Assembly (NCBI GenBank): GCA_030532405.1
Contig: JAUNLF010000006.1
Span: 26,403-90,402, forward strand
Source: Actinomycetaceae bacterium
GTDB lineage: Bacteria > Actinomycetota > Actinomycetes > Actinomycetales > Actinomycetaceae
Length of the DNA: 64,000 nucleotides
Direction of reading: 5' to 3'
The notes beneath the pieces were generated by a model that saw only the letters and a program-made list of their open reading frames with translations, did no database searches and had not been told where the DNA came from. The position numbers and the translations under genes were made by a program. This document shows, piece by piece, positions 1-9,247 of this stretch. Positions within the stretch are counted from its first letter, which is position 1; every line of letters starts with the position of its first letter.

Positions 1-675
1 CGAAAACCCAAAATAATCGAGGACGTCCCGCCCCAACGCGGCCCGCACAATATCCAAATCCCGCGCCGCGGACATCGAATCCGAATGCTGCGCCATGTCC
101 GGCGAGCGATCCAAACACTTCTGCCCAAGCTCCGCCGACTCAGCGCGAATACTCTCCACGGTCACCTCCGAAGTGACCGACCGGACCTCATCAATCTCCG
201 AATCCGACAAGCACTGCACCGGCGCTGACAAGCCAACCCCGCGCGGATCCACCGCCACAATGCCGTAACGCTGCAGCAGATCCTCCGTAAACACGTAATC
301 CACCATCGACGGCAACGACGAAATCGCCGACCCGCCCGGCCCACCCGGGTTATACACCAAAGGCGTCACACCCCTAGCGCCCGCGTACTGCACCACCTGC
401 AAGTCGATCGTCTCACCCTGCGGATCCTCGTAATCCAGCGGAACTTGCACACTACCGCACTCAAACTTACGGTCACGCGCCTTACCGTCCGTCACGTCAA
501 GCACGCCCTCATTATCCGAACACGACTGCCAATCAATACGCTGATCGTAAAACCCCTGCAACGCGGGTTCAGGCGCCGTGAAAGTCTTCTCAGACTCGGC
601 AGGATCCGCGCCAGCGCACGCCGCCAGCATGATCGCCACCACCGACCCGGTCGCAGCCAGTTTCAAACGTCGCAT
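1..675 (-). CDS. Secreted alpha/beta-hydrolase lipoprotein, tripeptidyl-aminopeptidase-like (N-terminal part)
   Basis: The first 225 residues are visible; the C-terminus runs off the left edge. The product starts MRRLKLAATG and has a hydrophobic signal segment with lipobox LAAC, so Cys20 should be lipidated and the enzyme anchored outside the membrane. The motif NPGGPGGSA is the oxyanion-region signature of the secreted alpha/beta-hydrolases related to Streptomyces tripeptidyl aminopeptidase. The visible end, DYFGF, is where the nucleophile elbow (usually GxSYG) would follow, so the catalytic serine lies just outside the window. Family knowledge suggests it releases peptides from protein N-termini; the substrate cannot be read here. 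It follows holB by 24 bases on the same strand and may be co-transcribed with it. Confidence 0.8.
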   Translation of the reverse strand, partial: MRRLKLAATGSVVAIMLAACAGADPAESEKTFTAPEPALQGFYDQRIDWQSCSDNEGVLDVTDGKARDRKFECGSVQVPLDYEDPQGETIDLQVVQYAGARGVTPLVYNPGGPGGSAISSLPSMVDYVFTEDLLQRYGIVAVDPRGVGLSAPVQCLSDSEIDEVRSVTSEVTVESIRAESAELGQKCLDRSPDMAQHSDSMSAARDLDIVRAALGRDVLDYFGFS

Positions 676-699
676 TTCGATTCCCTTCGTGACGCGGCC

Positions 700-1887
700 T
701 CACCGGTGCGGGACCAGGGCCGTGAGCATTGCCTCAACAATTAGTAGCGGAGTCGTATTCGTCTGCAACCGGGAGCGCGCCAACTCGACACTCTCAATCG
801 CCTCCAACGTCTGCTGCGGCGACGTCATCTGCGCATAATTCTGCACCGCACCGCTCAGGCCCACGTTAATCTCACCGACCTGCGCGCCAAGCTGCCGCGC
901 CAACACGTCCCGATAAAACGCGAGCAAATCCAGCATCACCCGGTCCAACGCGTCACGCTGCATACGCGTCGCCTGGCGATCCTGATCCTCCTTCAGCCGC
1001 GTAAAATGATGTTTCATATGCGAGGGCGGCGCTTCGCCCTCTTCAATCCCAAGCGTTCGCCGCAGGGCGGACTCGGCCTTCTCGAAGTCCTTCTCCTGCT
1101 GCTTCTTCTCAATCTCCGTCGCCCGCGAAATCAGTTTCCCCGCGTTGAGGACGGCCTCCCCCGTTGAACGCGCGGACAGGGCGAGTTGCATGAGCTCCTG
1201 GTATTCGCGAATCTTACCGTCGTCAGATAGCAGGCCCTTCGCGCGGCCAATATGGGACTGCGCCAGGCGGGCGGCCGCCACCGCGCGTTCGGGAGGCACA
1301 TCAAACTGGCGTTGCAAAAGCTCCGCAACAACCCCCGCGGGCGGAATACGCAGCGACACGTGGCGGCAACGCGAACGAATCGTCGTAATCATGTCCTCCG
1401 GGCTCGGCGCGCAAAGTAGCCAGACAGTACGTTCGGGGGGCTCCTCAATTGCTTTTAGGAGGACGTTCGACGCGCGCTCCATCATGCGGTCCGCGTCTTC
1501 AATCAGGATGACCCGCCACCGGCCGCGCGAAGGCGCCGACTGGGACTGGTACACCAGGTCGCGAACCTCTTCAATCGAGATGATCACCTTCGTGGTGACA
1601 ACATCCGCGACATCGCCGTTACTGCGCGCCAAAGTGGACTTACACCCCGGGCACTGGCCGCACCCAACCGGCTCACCCGTACACTGCAGAGCCGCCGCAA
1701 ACGCGCGTGCCGCCGTGGAACGGCCCGACCCCGGCGGCCCGGTAATCAGCCACGAGTGCGTCATCCCCCGCGCGCCATCGCCCTCGGCCCCTTGCGCGCC
1801 CTCCACGATTGCGCGGGCGTGCTGCGCGGCAGCCTGCAAGGTCTGTACAGCCTGCGATTGTCCGACCAGGTCGTCCCAAACGGTCAC
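700..1887 (-). CDS. holB: DNA polymerase III subunit delta'
   Basis: This 395-residue AAA+ protein is the delta' subunit of the clamp loader, which opens and loads the beta sliding clamp during replication. Residues 50-58 (GPPGSGRST) are a Walker A-like loop. Cys69, 76, 79 and 82 form the zinc-binding module of clamp-loader subunits. LIEDAD near 129 is the Walker B-like strand and RSRC near 171-174 is the SRC motif that supplies the arginine finger in trans. The start is GTG, and its GTGA overlaps the stop of tmk by 4 bases, so translation is coupled. A tmk-holB pair is common in Actinobacteria. A charged Lys/Glu helix at residues 260-290 precedes the C-terminal collar domain. Confidence 0.93.
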   Translation of the reverse strand: MTVWDDLVGQSQAVQTLQAAAQHARAIVEGAQGAEGDGARGMTHSWLITGPPGSGRSTAARAFAAALQCTGEPVGCGQCPGCKSTLARSNGDVADVVTTKVIISIEEVRDLVYQSQSAPSRGRWRVILIEDADRMMERASNVLLKAIEEPPERTVWLLCAPSPEDMITTIRSRCRHVSLRIPPAGVVAELLQRQFDVPPERAVAAARLAQSHIGRAKGLLSDDGKIREYQELMQLALSARSTGEAVLNAGKLISRATEIEKKQQEKDFEKAESALRRTLGIEEGEAPPSHMKHHFTRLKEDQDRQATRMQRDALDRVMLDLLAFYRDVLARQLGAQVGEINVGLSGAVQNYAQMTSPQQTLEAIESVELARSRLQTNTTPLLIVEAMLTALVPHR

Positions 1888-2543
1888 TTCGAATCGCCCT
1901 CGTGAAGTTTTTGAATAAACGGCGTGAGGGCGGCGCGAATGTCAGCCTGCACGGAATCAATATCCTGCGCGGCGTCAATCACGCGGTAACGGTCCGCGTA
2001 CTGGTCGGCGAGCGCATGGTACTGCGCACGCACCAAGTGCTGAAAGGTGGTGGGTTCGCGCTCTAGGCGGTCGGGCTCGCCGGTGCGGCGAGTGTGCGCA
2101 ACCTCGGGGTCGAGGTCCAGCAGGATCGTCACGTCAGGCATGAGCGAGTACGTCGCCCAAATGTTAAGGTCGCGGATTTCTTCAACACCAAGGTCGCGCG
2201 CCGCACCCTGGTATGCGATCGACGAGTCCAGGAAACGGTCCTGCAAAACCACTCGCCCCGATTCCAACGCCGGCCGGATCTTCGTGGCCACGTGGTAGGA
2301 GCGTTGCGCGGCGTACAACAGGGCCTCCGTGCGCGGGTCAACATCATCAGGACCGTGGATCACGAGTTCGCGAAGCTGCTCACCCAGCGGCGTACCACCC
2401 GGCTCGCGAGTCAACACCGGGTTAATCCCCTGCTCCTTAAGCCACTGGTGGGTAAGCCCCACCTGCGTGCTCTTACCGCAAGAATCCCCGCCCTCAAACG
2501 TGATAAACAAGCCGGGAAAAGTTGTGTCAGCCGCTGAACTCAT
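1884..2543 (-). CDS. tmk: Thymidylate kinase (dTMP kinase)
   Basis: It phosphorylates dTMP to dTDP for DNA synthesis. The 219-residue product has the P-loop EGGDSCGKST at about residues 17-26, the DRFLDSS motif at about 102 that binds the dTMP phosphate, and a LID region with RTGEPDRLE. I chose the ATG at 2543 over an in-frame GTG six codons upstream because family homology begins soon after it. There is no Shine-Dalgarno sequence. Instead a -10-like TAAAGA on the minus strand (2551-2556) lies 7 bases upstream of the ATG, which suggests a leaderless transcript. It is the first gene of a coupled tmk-holB unit. Confidence 0.93.
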   Translation of the reverse strand: MSSAADTTFPGLFITFEGGDSCGKSTQVGLTHQWLKEQGINPVLTREPGGTPLGEQLRELVIHGPDDVDPRTEALLYAAQRSYHVATKIRPALESGRVVLQDRFLDSSIAYQGAARDLGVEEIRDLNIWATYSLMPDVTILLDLDPEVAHTRRTGEPDRLEREPTTFQHLVRAQYHALADQYADRYRVIDAAQDIDSVQADIRAALTPFIQKLHEGDSK

Positions 2544-2589
2544 ACGTCTATCTTTACACACCCCGCGGACAGGCAGTCAGTTGGGCCTA

Positions 2590-3705
2590 TCATTCACCCG
2601 GGTAGCGAACGCCCAGTTGGGCGCGGACCTTGTCCATGATTTCCATGACGGCGATAGTGTCGTCCCACGGCATGATTTCAGATTGCGTGAGGCCCGCGTT
2701 CACGCAGCGCGCGACCTCCGCGGCTTCGTATTGGAGGCCGCCTTGGATGTGTCCGTCCCAGGTCCAGGACAGGCCCTCCGCGGGAACGGGCGCGCTGGGG
2801 TCTGAATCGCGGTAAACGTTGATGCGTCCCGGCGTGTAGAACTGGTCGCGAAACTCGATGCGCCCTCCCCGGCACGCAATGTGCGCACTGGTTGGCGTTG
2901 CGGACCGCATATTCGAGGTCGCCGTCGCCAACGCGCCAACGTACGTCATCGCGATGATTTCGTGCTCGTCAATGCCCTCGGGATTTACGAGCCCCACCGC
3001 GTCAATCATCTCCGGATTGCCCAGGATCGACTGGATGAAGCTGATCGGATACACGCCGAGGTCCAGCAGCGCTCCCCCGCCTAACTCCAACTTTTCCAGG
3101 CGCTCAATGCCGTCCAGTTTCTGCCCGTGATCCGCATAAATCGACACGATGTCGCCGAGGGCGCCCGAGCGCAGCACCTCCCGCGCCATCAGCTGATGCG
3201 GCAAGAACCTGGTCCACATCGCCTCCATGGCGAACAGCCCGGCCGCCCGCGCTTCCATGAAAACATCCTGCGCCTGCCGCGCGTTAATAGTGAAAGATTT
3301 TTCGACGAGGACGGGCTTGCCCGCCCTCAATGCCAATAGTGCGCACTCGTAGTGAGCCGGATGCGGGGTGGCAACGTAGATGGCTTCAACGTCGGGGTCT
3401 GCAACGAGCGCTTCGTAGGACCCGTAGGCCTGCGGAATGCCGAAGCGTTTCGCGAAGCGGGTGGCGCGATCCTGCGTGCGAGACCCCACGGCGACGATGT
3501 TGCCGGTGGAATACTTCGGAATCTGACCCGCGAACGCAGACGCGATCCCACCCGTGCCCATGATTCCCCACTTCAAAGCGGGCGCACTCATCGGGTCCGG
3601 GATCGTGAATCCCGGCGAGATCTGCAAAACCTCCTGCGGAATATCCACAGTCAAGGGTGAATCGTCCACCCTAATATCCGTGTCTACCGTAGTCGACGAG
3701 TTCAC
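2590..3705 (-). CDS. Gfo/Idh/MocA-family NAD(P)-dependent oxidoreductase
   Basis: The product is about 371 residues. A Rossmann fold begins at WGIMGTGGIASAFA, where GTGGIA is the dinucleotide loop. VEKSF corresponds to the EKP motif of the family, and GGGALLDLGVYPI matches the catalytic region of the dihydrodiol/xylose dehydrogenase branch. Substrate is unknown; members oxidise sugars, cyclitols or diols. I chose GTG at 3705 because AAGGAGG lies just upstream, whereas an ATG nine codons earlier has no ribosome site and would place that AAGGAGG inside the coding region. About 40 residues before the Rossmann fold are poorly structured and unusual for the family. It is separated from tmk by a short gap and may be transcribed alone. 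Confidence 0.82.
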   Translation of the reverse strand: MNSSTTVDTDIRVDDSPLTVDIPQEVLQISPGFTIPDPMSAPALKWGIMGTGGIASAFAGQIPKYSTGNIVAVGSRTQDRATRFAKRFGIPQAYGSYEALVADPDVEAIYVATPHPAHYECALLALRAGKPVLVEKSFTINARQAQDVFMEARAAGLFAMEAMWTRFLPHQLMAREVLRSGALGDIVSIYADHGQKLDGIERLEKLELGGGALLDLGVYPISFIQSILGNPEMIDAVGLVNPEGIDEHEIIAMTYVGALATATSNMRSATPTSAHIACRGGRIEFRDQFYTPGRINVYRDSDPSAPVPAEGLSWTWDGHIQGGLQYEAAEVARCVNAGLTQSEIMPWDDTIAVMEIMDKVRAQLGVRYPGE

Positions 3706-3768
3706 CTGGGCCTCCTTAAGCACATTTAACATGAGCCTACAACGAAGTGGGCGCCCAAAGAGCGAACA

Positions 3769-6489
3769 CTACTTTTTCGTGGCGGTTTTACCCGTGGTCG
3801 TCTTCTTCGCCGTTGTCTTCTTAGTAGTCGTCTTTTTGGCGGTCGTCTTGCGAGTGCGCTTGACGGGCCCCTTGGCGCGTTTTTCGGCGAGTAGTTCAAA
3901 AGCGCGTTCTTGGGTTAGGCCCTCGACGGTTTCGGTTTTGGGAACCGAAATGTTCGTCGTGCCGTCGGTGATGTAGGGCCCCCAGCGCCCGTCCTTGACG
4001 ACGACCTTCTTTTGCGAAACCGGGTCGAGGTCGAACTCGCGTAGCGGCGGCTTCGCAGCCCGGCGCCCGCGCGTCTTCGGCTGCGCGAGCAACGCGAGGG
4101 CTTCTTCCAGGGTCAGGGTAAAGATTTGCTCTTCGCTTTCCAGCGACCGCGAATCCGAACCCCGCTTAATGTAGGGCCCGTACCGGCCGTTTTGCGCGGT
4201 GATGGCCACGCCCTCGTCGTCCTTTCCAACTTCGCGCGGAAGGGACAAAAGCTTCAGGGCATCTTCTAACGTGACCGTCGCCAGGTCCATTGATTTGAAT
4301 AGGGAGGCCGTAGCCGGCTTGATCTTCTTCTTGGAGCCGGCTTGCTCTTCTTCAGAGATCACCTCGGATACGTACGGCCCAAAACGGCCGTTCATTGCGG
4401 CGATCTCACGGCCATTTTCGGGGTTTGTGCCCAGAACGCGGCCGTCGTTTTCGGCTTCCTTGAATAGCTCCGCAACCTTTTCGGGGGTTAGCTCGTCGGG
4501 GGCGACCTCGGCGGGAATGTTGGCGCGGGTTTCGTCGTCGCGCTCCAGGTACGGGCCGTAGCGCCCCACGCGCACCGTCACGCCGTCACCCAAATCCAAA
4601 GAGTTCACCGCGCGCGCGTCGATGTCGCCCAGCGACTCCACCTGGTAGCGCAGGCCCTGCCCGTCCTCGGAAACCTTCGGCGCGTCGTCACCATCGCCTA
4701 GGTAGAAGGATTTGAGCCACGCAACCGAGTCTTGGTCGCCGGCCGCAATGTGGTCCAGGTCTTGCTCCATGGTCGCGGTGAAATCGTAGTCGACCAGGTT
4801 GCCCAGGTTTTCCTCAAGCAGGCGGGTCACCGAGAACGCCAGCCACGACGGCACCAGGGCCTGTCCGCGTTTGGTTACGTAACCGCGGTCGGATATCACC
4901 GAAATGGTGGCGGCGTACGTGGACGGGCGGCCAATGCCGCGCTCCTCCAGCGCTTTCACAAGCGACGCTTCCGTGTACCTTGGCGGCGGAGTCGTGTCAT
5001 GCCCCTCGGCGGCGGCGCCAAGCACGTTTACCTTCGAGCCTTCCTCCAACTTCGGCAGCCGCTGGTCCGCCCTCGCGTCCTTTGCATGCTGTTCGTCGTC
5101 GCGACCCTCCTCGTAGGCGGCCAAGAACCCGCGGTGCGTAATCACCGTGCCGGAAACCGACGCAACAACCTTGTGCTCTCCAGATGCGAGCGGCCCGGCC
5201 TCATCCATTTCACCCGTTTGCATCGCGATGCGCAGCGTGTCCGTTGTGCCCGTAGCGTCCGTCATTTGCGACGCAAGTGTGCGTTTCCAAATCAGATCGT
5301 AGAGGGCGAGCTGGGCCGAACTAAGCTCGCCGGCAACCTCTTTGGGTGTGCGGAACGACGTGCCCGCGGGGCGGATAGCTTCGTGAGCTTCCTGCGCGCC
5401 CTTGGCCTTCTTCGCAAACACGCGGGGCTTCTCAGGAACGGAGCTCGCGCCGAACAGTTCGCGCGCCTGCTTGCGCGCGGCGGTGAGCGCCTCGTTAGAC
5501 AGCGCCACCGAGTCGGTACGCATGTACGTGATGTAACCGTTTTCGTACAGCGACTGGGCCGTGCGCATCGTGTCGCGCGCGTTCCACCGCAGTTTACGGC
5601 CCGCCTCCTGCTGCAGCGTTGAGGTCGTGAAAGGCGGAGCCGGGCGACGCTTGTAGGGTTTGTGCTCAACCGAATCTACCTGCGCGCCACCAGCGCCCAG
5701 GCCGGCAAGTTCTTCGGAGAGCTTGCGAGCTGCGTCCTCATTAAGGTGAAGAATTTCAGACGGCTTCTTTAGTTCTCCGTCGTCGGTAAAGTCGCGGCCC
5801 TGCGCGACTCGTAGGCCGTCCACGTGGCTGACTTTCGCGGTGAACGATTCGCCGGATTCCAGGTCTACGTCAATGTCCCAGTAGTTCACGGACACGTGGG
5901 CCATGCGTTCACGCTCACGATCCACAACCAGGCGCGTTGCAACCGACTGGACGCGTCCAGCCGACAGGCCGCGGTTCACTTTGCGCCACAGGACGGGCGA
6001 AACTTCGTAACCGACCAGGCGGTCCAAGATTCTGCGCGTTTCTTGCGCGTCCACAAGCCGGTCGTCAATTTCGCGCGTATTTTCGAGGGCGGACGTGACG
6101 GCTTCCTTGGTGATCTCGTTGAACACCATGCGCTTTACCGGGATCTTGGGTTTCAGCACTTCCAGCAGGTGCCAGGCAATCGCTTCACCTTCGCGGTCCT
6201 CATCAGTTGCCAGGTAGAGTTCGTCGGCCTCTTTAAGCGCACGACGAAGCTCGGTGACGGTTTTCTTCTTGTCGGGGTTAACGATGTAGTACGGCTTGAA
6301 CCCGGCTTCAATGTCTACGGCGAACTTGCCGAGCGGCCCCTTCTTCTTGTCGGCGGGCAGTTCTGAGGGCTGCGGCAAGTCACGAATGTGTCCCACCGAC
6401 GCTTTGACAGTGAAGTCCGGCCCCAAATAGTTGGCGATAGTCTTCGCTTTTGCCGGAGACTCCACAATAACGAGTTTCTTACCCGCCAC
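3769..6489 (-). CDS. topA: DNA topoisomerase I
   Basis: This type IA topoisomerase (906 residues) relaxes negative supercoils by single-strand passage. The TOPRIM domain opens with LVIVESPAKAKT and carries the metal-binding DEDREGE at residues 96-102. The catalytic tyrosine is Tyr322 in ITYMRTDS. The C-terminal half holds repeated GRYGPY/GRWGPY modules at about 560-840, typical of actinobacterial TopA, which use these instead of zinc ribbons. It ends in about 35 residues of Lys/Thr/Ala repeats (KKTTAKK type), as in mycobacterial and streptomycete enzymes, where the basic tail aids DNA binding and processivity. Start is GTG with GAGGGAAAA upstream. It is essential and monocistronic in appearance. 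Confidence 0.96.
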   Translation of the reverse strand: MAGKKLVIVESPAKAKTIANYLGPDFTVKASVGHIRDLPQPSELPADKKKGPLGKFAVDIEAGFKPYYIVNPDKKKTVTELRRALKEADELYLATDEDREGEAIAWHLLEVLKPKIPVKRMVFNEITKEAVTSALENTREIDDRLVDAQETRRILDRLVGYEVSPVLWRKVNRGLSAGRVQSVATRLVVDRERERMAHVSVNYWDIDVDLESGESFTAKVSHVDGLRVAQGRDFTDDGELKKPSEILHLNEDAARKLSEELAGLGAGGAQVDSVEHKPYKRRPAPPFTTSTLQQEAGRKLRWNARDTMRTAQSLYENGYITYMRTDSVALSNEALTAARKQARELFGASSVPEKPRVFAKKAKGAQEAHEAIRPAGTSFRTPKEVAGELSSAQLALYDLIWKRTLASQMTDATGTTDTLRIAMQTGEMDEAGPLASGEHKVVASVSGTVITHRGFLAAYEEGRDDEQHAKDARADQRLPKLEEGSKVNVLGAAAEGHDTTPPPRYTEASLVKALEERGIGRPSTYAATISVISDRGYVTKRGQALVPSWLAFSVTRLLEENLGNLVDYDFTATMEQDLDHIAAGDQDSVAWLKSFYLGDGDDAPKVSEDGQGLRYQVESLGDIDARAVNSLDLGDGVTVRVGRYGPYLERDDETRANIPAEVAPDELTPEKVAELFKEAENDGRVLGTNPENGREIAAMNGRFGPYVSEVISEEEQAGSKKKIKPATASLFKSMDLATVTLEDALKLLSLPREVGKDDEGVAITAQNGRYGPYIKRGSDSRSLESEEQIFTLTLEEALALLAQPKTRGRRAAKPPLREFDLDPVSQKKVVVKDGRWGPYITDGTTNISVPKTETVEGLTQERAFELLAEKRAKGPVKRTRKTTAKKTTTKKTTAKKTTTGKTATKK

Positions 6490-6627
6490 TTTTCCCTCTT
6501 CCTCCCGCGCACTGCCGCGCGGATCGCGGATTTAAACGGCTGTTGCCCGCTTTTTCCTTACACCTTCGCACACGCTAGCCTAAATTCGCTAGTTCCTTTG
6601 CGCCAAGTCTCAGTTTTTTCACCGATT

Positions 6628-8187
6628 TCACGCGGAAACTTTACGATTTAGCATTCCTGCACGAACCAAATGTGCTAGCTGATCGTATACCCGCGCGCTG
6701 ATGTCGGCTCGATCGTCCTCGGTGAGGATGTGGAGGGCGGATATGATCTGTCCTACTGTTAATTCTCCGTCGCTTGCGCCGAGCACTGCCGACATTGACG
6801 TATTTAATTGTATGCGCCTGCCGAACCCGCCCCCTTGCGTCGCAATGATCACTTGCGGGTCGGATTGGCCGGGTTCGAAGTGGCGTTCTTCGCGCACGTC
6901 GCTTGCGCGCACGAAAACCACGTCGTCGCTGACGGCAGGGTCGGCGATTTCGGGGTTTTCGAACAGTTCCGTCATAGTGCGAGCTACGTAGTCGCCGGGC
7001 GCCGTGGTTGTCGTTACTACTTCTTCGAACACCGCGACGGGTTTGTTTGTTTTCGATTTACGAGGGCGTTGCAAGGTGAGCACACCCAGCCCAATGCCTG
7101 CGACCCCGCGCTGGTCAAAGTCCGCAAGCCACCGCGAGTACGCGTCCTCGTACTGCGACGGGGTCATCGCCAGGCGCGCCCCGTTGTCGCGCATCCACAT
7201 TTCCACGTACTGCGCCGGGTCGAGCCTCTCGCGCTGAATCACCCACGCGTGCAACCCCGACTCGCGCACCCAGGTGCGCGGGTGCGCCGCCCAGTCGGGT
7301 GCGGACTCGGGCCCGTCGGCGGCGGCGTCGATTTCCCAGTTACCAAGCATGACCGCGCGGCCGCCCTCACTCAGGTGGGATGCCGCACCCGCGACGACTT
7401 CGCGGACAAGTTCGTCGCCGCGTCGCCCTCCGTCGCGATATTCAACAACGCCATCGCCGCGCAGCGAATCGGGCGTGATGACGAACGGAGGGTTCGAGAC
7501 GATGAGGTCGAAACGCTCCCCCGCGACGGGTTCAAACAGGGAGCCGAGGCGCAGGTCAATGTCGAGTTCGTTCAACGCAAAGTTGAAGCGAGCGAACGCG
7601 ACGGCACGTTCGGAAAGGTCAGTGGCGACAACCCGGTCGGCGTGGGTTGCCGCGTACATTGCGAGCACACCGCAACCCGTCCCTAAATCCAGAACGGACC
7701 CGGTGGCCTCGCGCGGAGTCATCTGCAGCAGCGTGCGCGTGGCCCCACCGATTCCGAGCACGTGGTCGCGGCCGGGCGCGCGGCCGGTCAGGCCCTCGCC
7801 CAGGTCGGACGCTATCCACCACCGGTGCACGGCGTCGTTAATCACAGCCTCGTGCGGTTGCAGTTGCACCCCGGCACGCACAAGCTCGCCCTCGTAAACG
7901 CTTACAAGCCCAAGCGAAACTAAACCGTCAACCCCAAGGTTTGGCAGGGCGCCAGCGACGTCCTCGGACGCGACGAAATCCCACAGCACGAAAAGGCGCG
8001 TTAAAACGGCCAGGATCGAATCGTCTTCGCGGGCGGCTTTCAGGGCTGATACGCGTTCATTGCGTAAGAGGGCGCTGCTGGCGCGCTCGCCCAGCAGGGC
8101 GTTCACGGCGTCGACTGTGAACTGCGTGGAACGCAAGTCCGTGCGTAGCGCGGCGAGCAAAACCGGGTCAGTGGTCGGTGTGTTCAT
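6628..8187 (-). CDS. Class I SAM-dependent methyltransferase, DUF7059-type
   Basis: The 519-residue product has an N-terminal helical region (about 1-130), then a class I methyltransferase fold with the SAM-binding VLDLGTGCGVLAM near residue 170 and the catalytic-type motif SNPPFV near 235. That NPPF motif is used by N-methyltransferases acting on planar amides or exocyclic amines such as PrmC/HemK-like and rRNA enzymes. A winged-helix-like tail (about 430-519) ends the protein. This architecture is widespread in Actinobacteria, but the substrate is unknown to me. The start region is duplicated: a 20-base sequence containing the start ATG recurs 22 bases upstream, out of frame. The Shine-Dalgarno GGAG is far (12 bases) from the ATG. 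Confidence 0.82.
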   Translation of the reverse strand: MNTPTTDPVLLAALRTDLRSTQFTVDAVNALLGERASSALLRNERVSALKAAREDDSILAVLTRLFVLWDFVASEDVAGALPNLGVDGLVSLGLVSVYEGELVRAGVQLQPHEAVINDAVHRWWIASDLGEGLTGRAPGRDHVLGIGGATRTLLQMTPREATGSVLDLGTGCGVLAMYAATHADRVVATDLSERAVAFARFNFALNELDIDLRLGSLFEPVAGERFDLIVSNPPFVITPDSLRGDGVVEYRDGGRRGDELVREVVAGAASHLSEGGRAVMLGNWEIDAAADGPESAPDWAAHPRTWVRESGLHAWVIQRERLDPAQYVEMWMRDNGARLAMTPSQYEDAYSRWLADFDQRGVAGIGLGVLTLQRPRKSKTNKPVAVFEEVVTTTTAPGDYVARTMTELFENPEIADPAVSDDVVFVRASDVREERHFEPGQSDPQVIIATQGGGFGRRIQLNTSMSAVLGASDGELTVGQIISALHILTEDDRADISARVYDQLAHLVRAGMLNRKVSA

Positions 8188-8225
8188 GGGTTTAACTAAC
8201 TCCGCTCATGGGTTTAACTAACTCC
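8184..8225. repeat. 22-bp tandem duplication of a translation start region
   Basis: Two perfect 20-base copies (8184-8203 and 8206-8225, period 22) of TCATGGGTTTAACTAACTCC. Read on the minus strand, each copy gives a GGAG and an ATG. The proximal copy contains the methyltransferase start codon; the ATG in the distal copy is out of frame by one base. Confidence 0.9.
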
Positions 8226-8322
8226 CCCGTCACCTAATAGGGCTGTCAAAAATGACTGAAACCCACTATATCCCGCGGTTTTGGGTGCGATTTTGCAAGC
8301 GCGCCCTCAACACCCTAAGATG

Positions 8323-8354
8323 TCTCGATTTCGAGAGATTGCTTACTTTATAAT
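8323..8354 (+). promoter_or_regulatory. Putative sodA promoter with palindromic operator
   Basis: A perfect -10 TATAAT lies at 8349-8354. The -35 region is weak and is overlapped by a perfect inverted repeat TCTCGA-TT-TCGAGA at 8323-8336, well placed for a repressor or activator. The leader to the sodA start is about 90 bases and includes a second dyad, GTATC...GATAC. The regulator is not identifiable from the window. Confidence 0.55.
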
Positions 8355-8451
8355 GCGACCGCCGTCATACTTGGGTATCTTGAAAGTGTAGCGATACGGA
8401 AAACAATCCATTTCGCATGTAAGTACGGACACCTACACATTAGGAGTGACC

Positions 8452-9081
8452 ATGGCTGTCTACACTTTGCCTGAACTTGATTACGATTACGCAGCACTAG
8501 AGCCGCACATTTCGGCCCAGATCATGGAGCTGCACCACAGCAAGCACCACGCAAACTACGTTGGTGGCGCAAACACCGCTTTGGAAAAGCTTGAAGAGGC
8601 TCGCGAGAAGGAAGACTTCGCGGCTATCAACCTTTACGAGAAGAACCTTGCGTTCAACCTCGGTGGCCACGCAAACCACTCGGTGTTCTGGAAGAACATG
8701 ACCCCGAACGGTCAGGGTCGCCCCGAGGGAGAACTTGCCGCCGCTATCGATGAGTACTTCGGTTCGTTCGAGAAGTTCCAGGGCCAGTTCGCAGCTGCCG
8801 CTCTTGGCCTGCAGGGCTCGGGCTGGGGCATCCTCGCGTTCGACACGATTTCGGGCCGCCTGGTCACCTTCCAGCTGACCGACCAGCAGGGCAACATTCC
8901 GGTTGGCGTTGTACCCCTACTGATGCTTGACATGTGGGAGCACGCCTTCTACTTGGATTACAAGAACGTGAAGGCCGACTACGTGAAGGCTTGGTGGAAC
9001 GTCGTTAACTGGGAGGACGTTGCTAAGCGCTTCGAAACCGCCCGCGAGAAGTACGGCGAGCTTCTGGTTGTGAAGAACTAA
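8452..9081 (+). CDS. sodA: Superoxide dismutase, Mn/Fe family (Mn-type residues)
   Basis: This 209-residue cytoplasmic enzyme converts superoxide to oxygen and hydrogen peroxide. The four metal ligands are visible: His28 (ELHHSKHH), His76 (GGHANHS), Asp160 and His164 ([11 protein letters not shown]). The GGHANHS context and the Gln in TDQQGNIP are the pattern of Mn-type rather than Fe-type enzymes, which carry an outer-sphere Gln in AAQxxNH; cambialistic use of either metal remains possible. I chose ATG 8452 with TAGGAG upstream; a GTG two codons earlier would overlap that ribosome site. The gene stands alone between its own promoter and a strong terminator. Its codon use (AAG, CTT, TTC) fits high expression. 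Confidence 0.96.
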   Translation: MAVYTLPELDYDYAALEPHISAQIMELHHSKHHANYVGGANTALEKLEEAREKEDFAAINLYEKNLAFNLGGHANHSVFWKNMTPNGQGRPEGELAAAIDEYFGSFEKFQGQFAAAALGLQGSGWGILAFDTISGRLVTFQLTDQQGNIPVGVVPLLMLDMWEHAFYLDYKNVKADYVKAWWNVVNWEDVAKRFETAREKYGELLVVKN

Positions 9082-9120
9082 CAGTTTGCTAGGCGCGCCG
9101 CGCCCACGCTGACGCATAAA

Positions 9121-9152
9121 AGGATGCCCACACCGTTTGGTGTGGGCATCCT
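9121..9152 (+). terminator. Terminator after sodA
   Basis: A perfect 14-bp stem, AGGATGCCCACACC at 9121-9134 paired with 9139-9152, with loop GTTT. It is preceded by AAAA and followed by TGTGTG, with no long T tract. It lies about 40 bases after the sodA stop and could also serve the convergent exporter genes. Confidence 0.85.
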
Positions 9153-9247
9153 TGTGTGTAGACCCTTTGTATATGAGGGCGGTCGCCGGGCTAGCTTGCG
9201 TTCAGCAGGCTAGCCGTTTGGCCCCGTGGCGCCGCCCTCGGCTGGGT

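Noticed and set aside
4732-5622. Open frame of 296 codons on the plus strand opposite topA
   Set aside because: It is the mirror frame of a well-supported gene with intact catalytic motifs; its protein is Arg/Gly/Val-rich with no domain and no ribosome site.
6808-7686. Open frame of 292 codons opposite the methyltransferase gene
   Set aside because: Composition is that of a shadow frame; the minus-strand gene has SAM-binding and NPPF motifs.
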